This document shows, one piece after another, positions 60,788 to 64,000 of a stretch of 64,000 nucleotides of DNA. Under the pieces are notes generated by a model. That model did no database searches. It had not been told where the DNA came from and was given only the letters and a program-made list of their open reading frames with translations. The translations under genes and the position numbers were made by a program. Numbering within the stretch: position 1 is the stretch's first letter; each line of letters opens with the position of its first letter. The DNA is from Trichomonas tenax (taxonomy: Eukaryota > Parabasalia > Trichomonadida > Trichomonadidae), in contig JALKBU010000056.1 of NCBI GenBank assembly GCA_023091735.1, forward strand, positions 41,521-105,520, given 5' to 3'.

Positions 60788-61938
60788 CTAAGAGTTTTCA
60801 TCATTCTCCATTGCAATGTCAAGTGCAGTTTTTCCCTGTTCGTTTCTTAAATAATGAATAGCTCAAAGGCTGACGAGAGCTTTTGCAGAGTTGATATAGT
60901 TATGGTAAGCGCATATCATTAATGGAGTATCTTGGTTATAATTCTTTAAGTCTAGTGCGGCTCTATGTTGTGATAAGAGTTTGATTATTTCAGGTGAATC
61001 AATTCTTACAGCTTCAAAAATTAGCGCTTCCTCTGAACCATTCTTTTTCTTGACATTAATTTCTGGAACTTGAACAATCTTTTCAACGAGACTATAAATG
61101 CCAAATTTAATTGATTCATGCAAAGCCGTTGATCCAGAAGAATCAGCAACATTAATAATTTGGATTGAACACAATTTACGCATAAAATATTTCATGTTGA
61201 ATGATTCAGCACAAATATACCATGAATAGTCTATACCCATTTCAATGAAGTAATCAACTAAGTCCGACCTATGACTGTAAATCGACATTTCGATACATTT
61301 TGAATATATATTTTGATCAATTGTTATTTCTCTTAGAATGTGACGATATAATTCCAAGTTTCCACCACGACAAGCTTTGACAAGTGTATCATCATTTGAT
61401 TTCACATTATTACTAACCAAGAACTTAAAACATTTAATTGAACTATAGTTCAATATATATATTTTGCATAAAAATCTAATAATTTTTTATGGTTCTTTTC
61501 CTTTTCATACTGATCCATAAAAACACTATCATCATCATTGAATATAGCTTTCTTTGTCATACTTTTAGGAAATATTTGAATTATTTCTTCATTTTTAAAT
61601 TTTTTATTCATTGCATTCAAGTCTATATTGAGCTTTTTACAAAAAGCATTGCAGAAGCAAATCTTTTTCTTATCTTTTGACTTTGAGAATAAATCAACAT
61701 TGACCTCAATTTGAAATTTTTCAACAATTTTTTGAAATAATTCAACATAGAAGTTTACGAGTTTTAAGCGCTTATTTGCAATGAAATCGATGATTCGAAC
61801 CATATAAATTCCTTTAATAGGATGTTTGTTCAATACGTTATCAATTTACTTCAAGACTCAATTATATTTGTCAGGTTGATATTTGTCGATGCCAAGAAGC
61901 ATCTCAATCATTTCTATGTAATCACTATATTCATCCAT
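60788..61938 (-). pseudogene. Broken DUF3447/ankyrin-repeat gene
   Basis: The N-terminus is MDEYSDYIEMIEMLLGIDKY from ATG 61938, ending after 26 codons; the frame shifts to KHPIKGIYMVRIIDFI... (61833-61450) and again to SSIKCFKFLVSNN... (61453-60863). An in-frame TGA after KALVSL is followed by the last ankyrin piece (EQGKTALDIAMENDEN) to TAG 60788. Middle sequence has the DUF3447 pattern (VKACRGGNLELYRHIL; GSTALHESIKFGIYSLVEK). Two frameshifts and one stop break it. Original about 375 residues. AAAAAGTGCCA lies upstream (about 61978). Confidence 0.82.
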
Positions 61939-62539
61939 TATTAATTGATTAAAACAATTCATTAGCATATTGATTTTGGCACTTTTTATATTTTCCTGTC
62001 ATATTCAAATAATTTTTTCCAACATTGGTGTCTCATCTAGTTAACATATTGATAAAACATGTGAAAACATTCATAATTGTGTTGTTCAATGAGAGTGCCA
62101 TCTAATGGAGAACAAAAACCACAATTATGAATCATTGATTATATTATGGTTTTTAAGATGAAAAAGCATATAAAATGAGATAATTCCATAATTAAAATAT
62201 ATTGTTCACCTGCTTTAGGCTTAAATAAGTTTTAAAACATCAAATCCTTCAAATTTGATAAACTATGATTTTCTCAACTTCTGTATGAAGTTATTGTTAT
62301 TACATCTTCTGTGCAAATGACTGAGTTTAATATGAGATACAAATATTATATTTTTGTTATTGATTCAAATATGAAAAAAATGAAATTTAGATGAAAACAG
62401 CACCATATAATATAAGAATGAAACCAAAGCTATGATTAAAGTTACAGCTCTATTTTTCAATTAATCATAAAAATGAAGTGTGACCCCTTTTATATTTTTA
62501 ATCCCCTATTAGAAAAGTGACAAAATTAGGCGCCAAAAA
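61939..62539. other. Intergenic region
   Basis: 601 bp between the ankyrin pseudogene and the SUMO-ligase gene. GAAAAGTGACAAAATTAGG at 62511-62529 is an initiator-like site in reverse orientation. Confidence 0.45.
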
Positions 62540-63598
62540 ATGCAAAACCATGAACCATTCCATGCCAATCAATCAAATCAACACATAATTCACTCAATTC
62601 CTACGCCGAATATAAACCCCAACTACGCGTCGTCAGCAAGTCAAATTAGACACCAGCAACAGCAACTTGATGAAATTTTAAACCAAACGAGCTCGCCGAA
62701 TCCTTCTAACATCAATTTACTTTCTCGCGGCCTTCAGTTACTCTCGATTAACCAACTTAGACAGCTTTTGAGAGAGTATTCTTTCCCAACAGGCGGAAAT
62801 AAGAGAGCTCTCGTTCAAAAATTGATTATGTTCTTAGAAACAATCGGTCCGAACCAACAGAACCTTCTTGTACAATTTTCGCTGAAATTAAAGAAATTAT
62901 TATCAATCGAGAATCCAAATGGCGAAGATCACCCGCAAAGCGAGGCCCAAACTTCACTACTTCCGCCCGATATCTCAGAGAAACTCATTCAACATCCTCC
63001 TTCGATATTGTTCCAAATTCCAGATAGACCTCCGATTTTTGGACCATTGATGATACGTCCGAACTTTCCTAGTGAAATGCAGGAGATCCTGAACACAGGA
63101 TATAACGGTTACGTTCCAATTTTTCAGATTGCCTCTGTTTTTCAAGATCAACCTCTTAAAACTGTGATATTGCTTATCAATGAACGTTATTACACATTGA
63201 CTGATCAACGCCTGTGGTTCCAGCTCCCTGTATCTTCAAGCAAAAGCATAAGTTTCGTTGTTCAATCCGTTGAACCTGCAAATATCCCGATAATTGCCGT
63301 GGTAAGGCCTCTCAAGCGAACACCGATCGTCAATCTGATAGAGGATATCATCGAAAAGGGCCCTCCACCACCTGTCGCTTATGACAAGCCATTATCTGGA
63401 ATTTGTAAATTAACAAAGAAGATTATGCAACAGCCAGCAAGAGGTGTTGCTTGCAATCATGCGGAGTGCTTCGATCTTTCGGGTTTTATTGCTTTTGCGA
63501 CGAAATTCGAAAGATGGGTTTGCCCGATCTGCCAAAAGCCTCTTCAAGTCGAAGATCTTCGTGTTGACTTTGAGTACCTTGTGCATGTCAAGAATTGA
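62540..63598 (+). CDS. PIAS/Siz-type SUMO E3 ligase
   Basis: 352 residues. SAP domain at about 67-101 (INQLRQLLREYSFPTGGNKR, then ALVQKLI), a PINIT-like middle region (about 160-285, PIFQIASVFQDQ, YYTLTDQRLWFQLPV), and an SP-RING at about 289-337 (CKLTKKIMQQPARGVACNH, CFDLSGF, WVCPICQKPL). In SP-RINGs the zinc ligands are C, H and C, C of this pattern, all present. It is compact, lacking the long C-terminal tails of animal PIAS. It would take SUMO from Ubc9 to substrates in the nucleus; the E1 subunit UBA2 is in the same window. Confidence 0.88.
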   Translation: MQNHEPFHANQSNQHIIHSIPTPNINPNYASSASQIRHQQQQLDEILNQTSSPNPSNINLLSRGLQLLSINQLRQLLREYSFPTGGNKRALVQKLIMFLETIGPNQQNLLVQFSLKLKKLLSIENPNGEDHPQSEAQTSLLPPDISEKLIQHPPSILFQIPDRPPIFGPLMIRPNFPSEMQEILNTGYNGYVPIFQIASVFQDQPLKTVILLINERYYTLTDQRLWFQLPVSSSKSISFVVQSVEPANIPIIAVVRPLKRTPIVNLIEDIIEKGPPPPVAYDKPLSGICKLTKKIMQQPARGVACNHAECFDLSGFIAFATKFERWVCPICQKPLQVEDLRVDFEYLVHVKN

Positions 63599-63795
63599 CC
63601 TTTAATGAAAAATGTTTTTATTTTATGTAACTTTATAAAATTTTTGCTCTTTAATTACAACAAATTTAAAAATTAAAGTATAGCAATTTATTGATTCAAA
63701 AGTCCATTTTAGAAGTATAATACGTATTTAAAAAATAACTTTATTGACTAAAATTAACTTAGATATGAAATTCTATATCTATAAAAAGATTATTG
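63599..63795. other. Intergenic region
   Basis: 197 bp between the Siz-like gene and the dispersed repeat; nothing recognised. Confidence 0.4.
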
Positions 63796-64000
63796 CGGGA
63801 CTGGGACAAAATAGAACAACGTGCTTTTCTGACATGTAAATTATGTTTGACATATAGAGTCAGAATGTCAAATATAAAGGAAAGTGACGTGTTTGGGCGG
63901 GAAAAATGGAAAAGTGTCAATAGGTTGAAATGGATTGAACTCAATGTTGGAAGCCAAAGAAGACTTCATTATGAGTAGTTGTGGCCTCATAGTGAAGGAT
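63796..64000 (+). mobile_element. Dispersed repeat, copy B (runs off the window)
   Basis: Matches copy A (29625-29829) on the opposite strand over ~205 bp. It begins abruptly with CGGGACTGGGAC after unrelated sequence, so that edge is probably the true element boundary. An ATG at 63944 opens the same small ORF as in copy A (MLEAKEDFIMSSCGLIVKD) and continues beyond the window. Confidence 0.7.

Overview
This is nuclear DNA of a compact, AT-rich, nearly intron-free protist, best explained as a parabasalid flagellate (Trichomonas or Tritrichomonas type). The reasons are: no introns in about 25 intact genes; coding starts that sit 5-30 nt downstream of TCAYTTT-like initiators; several DUF3447-type ankyrin proteins; a CARMIL-like leucine-rich protein with a charged tail; many decayed multicopy genes between intact housekeeping genes; and C-ending codons in strongly expressed genes (CCT7, coronin, p23). 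The genus cannot be fixed from the sequence alone. Several starts given here are downstream ATGs, chosen because the longest open frame begins at TTG or GTG.

Layout. 0-5.5 kb: a DZIP1-like zinc-finger protein, the CCT eta chaperonin subunit and a Sad1/USP39-like splicing protein. 5.6-14.4 kb is accessory: an ankyrin fragment, an intact ankyrin gene, a ~110-bp AT-rich satellite, unidentified remnants, the p23 co-chaperone, a beta-helix surface-protein fragment, a broken ankyrin gene and a stop-riddled frame. 14.4-25.6 kb: a 36-bp minisatellite abutting a coiled-coil gene, a CARMIL-like gene, a small basic protein, a C2 protein, a hidden transposase-like remnant, coronin, a CDK-like kinase, a Rab6-like GTPase and a C3HC3H zinc protein. 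25.6-34.2 kb: a J-like protein without HPD, an unknown protein, a repeat-rich 2-kb gap, the SUMO E1 subunit UBA2, a double-PH protein and a PQ-loop membrane protein. 35.3-40.2 kb: two badly broken genes, one unknown and one type I surface protein. 40.6-56.8 kb is dense: DENN-like protein, proteasome beta (PSMB4), HAD phosphatase, CK2 beta, a possible SHOC1-like meiotic protein, a BRK1-like microprotein, an ARM-like protein, a frameshifted ankyrin gene, a DSFEK-repeat coiled coil, CNOT11, CPSF30, an HMG-box protein and an RNH1-type LRR protein. 57.5-64 kb: a dead GH3 beta-glucosidase, a dead ankyrin gene, a PIAS/Siz-type SUMO ligase, and one end of a dispersed repeat whose other copy lies at 29.6 kb.

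The intact genes are mostly core eukaryotic functions: protein folding (CCT7, p23), sumoylation (UBA2 and a Siz ligase 31 kb apart), mRNA processing and decay (Sad1, CPSF30, CNOT11), actin and trafficking (coronin, CARMIL-like, BRK1-like, Rab, DENN, PH). They are not operons; each has its own promoter. No exciting self-contained new system is demonstrable. The most interesting signals are noncoding (the 16/20-bp alternating repeat, a shared CATGTAAA motif, the repeat pair) and several divergent or stripped-down proteins.
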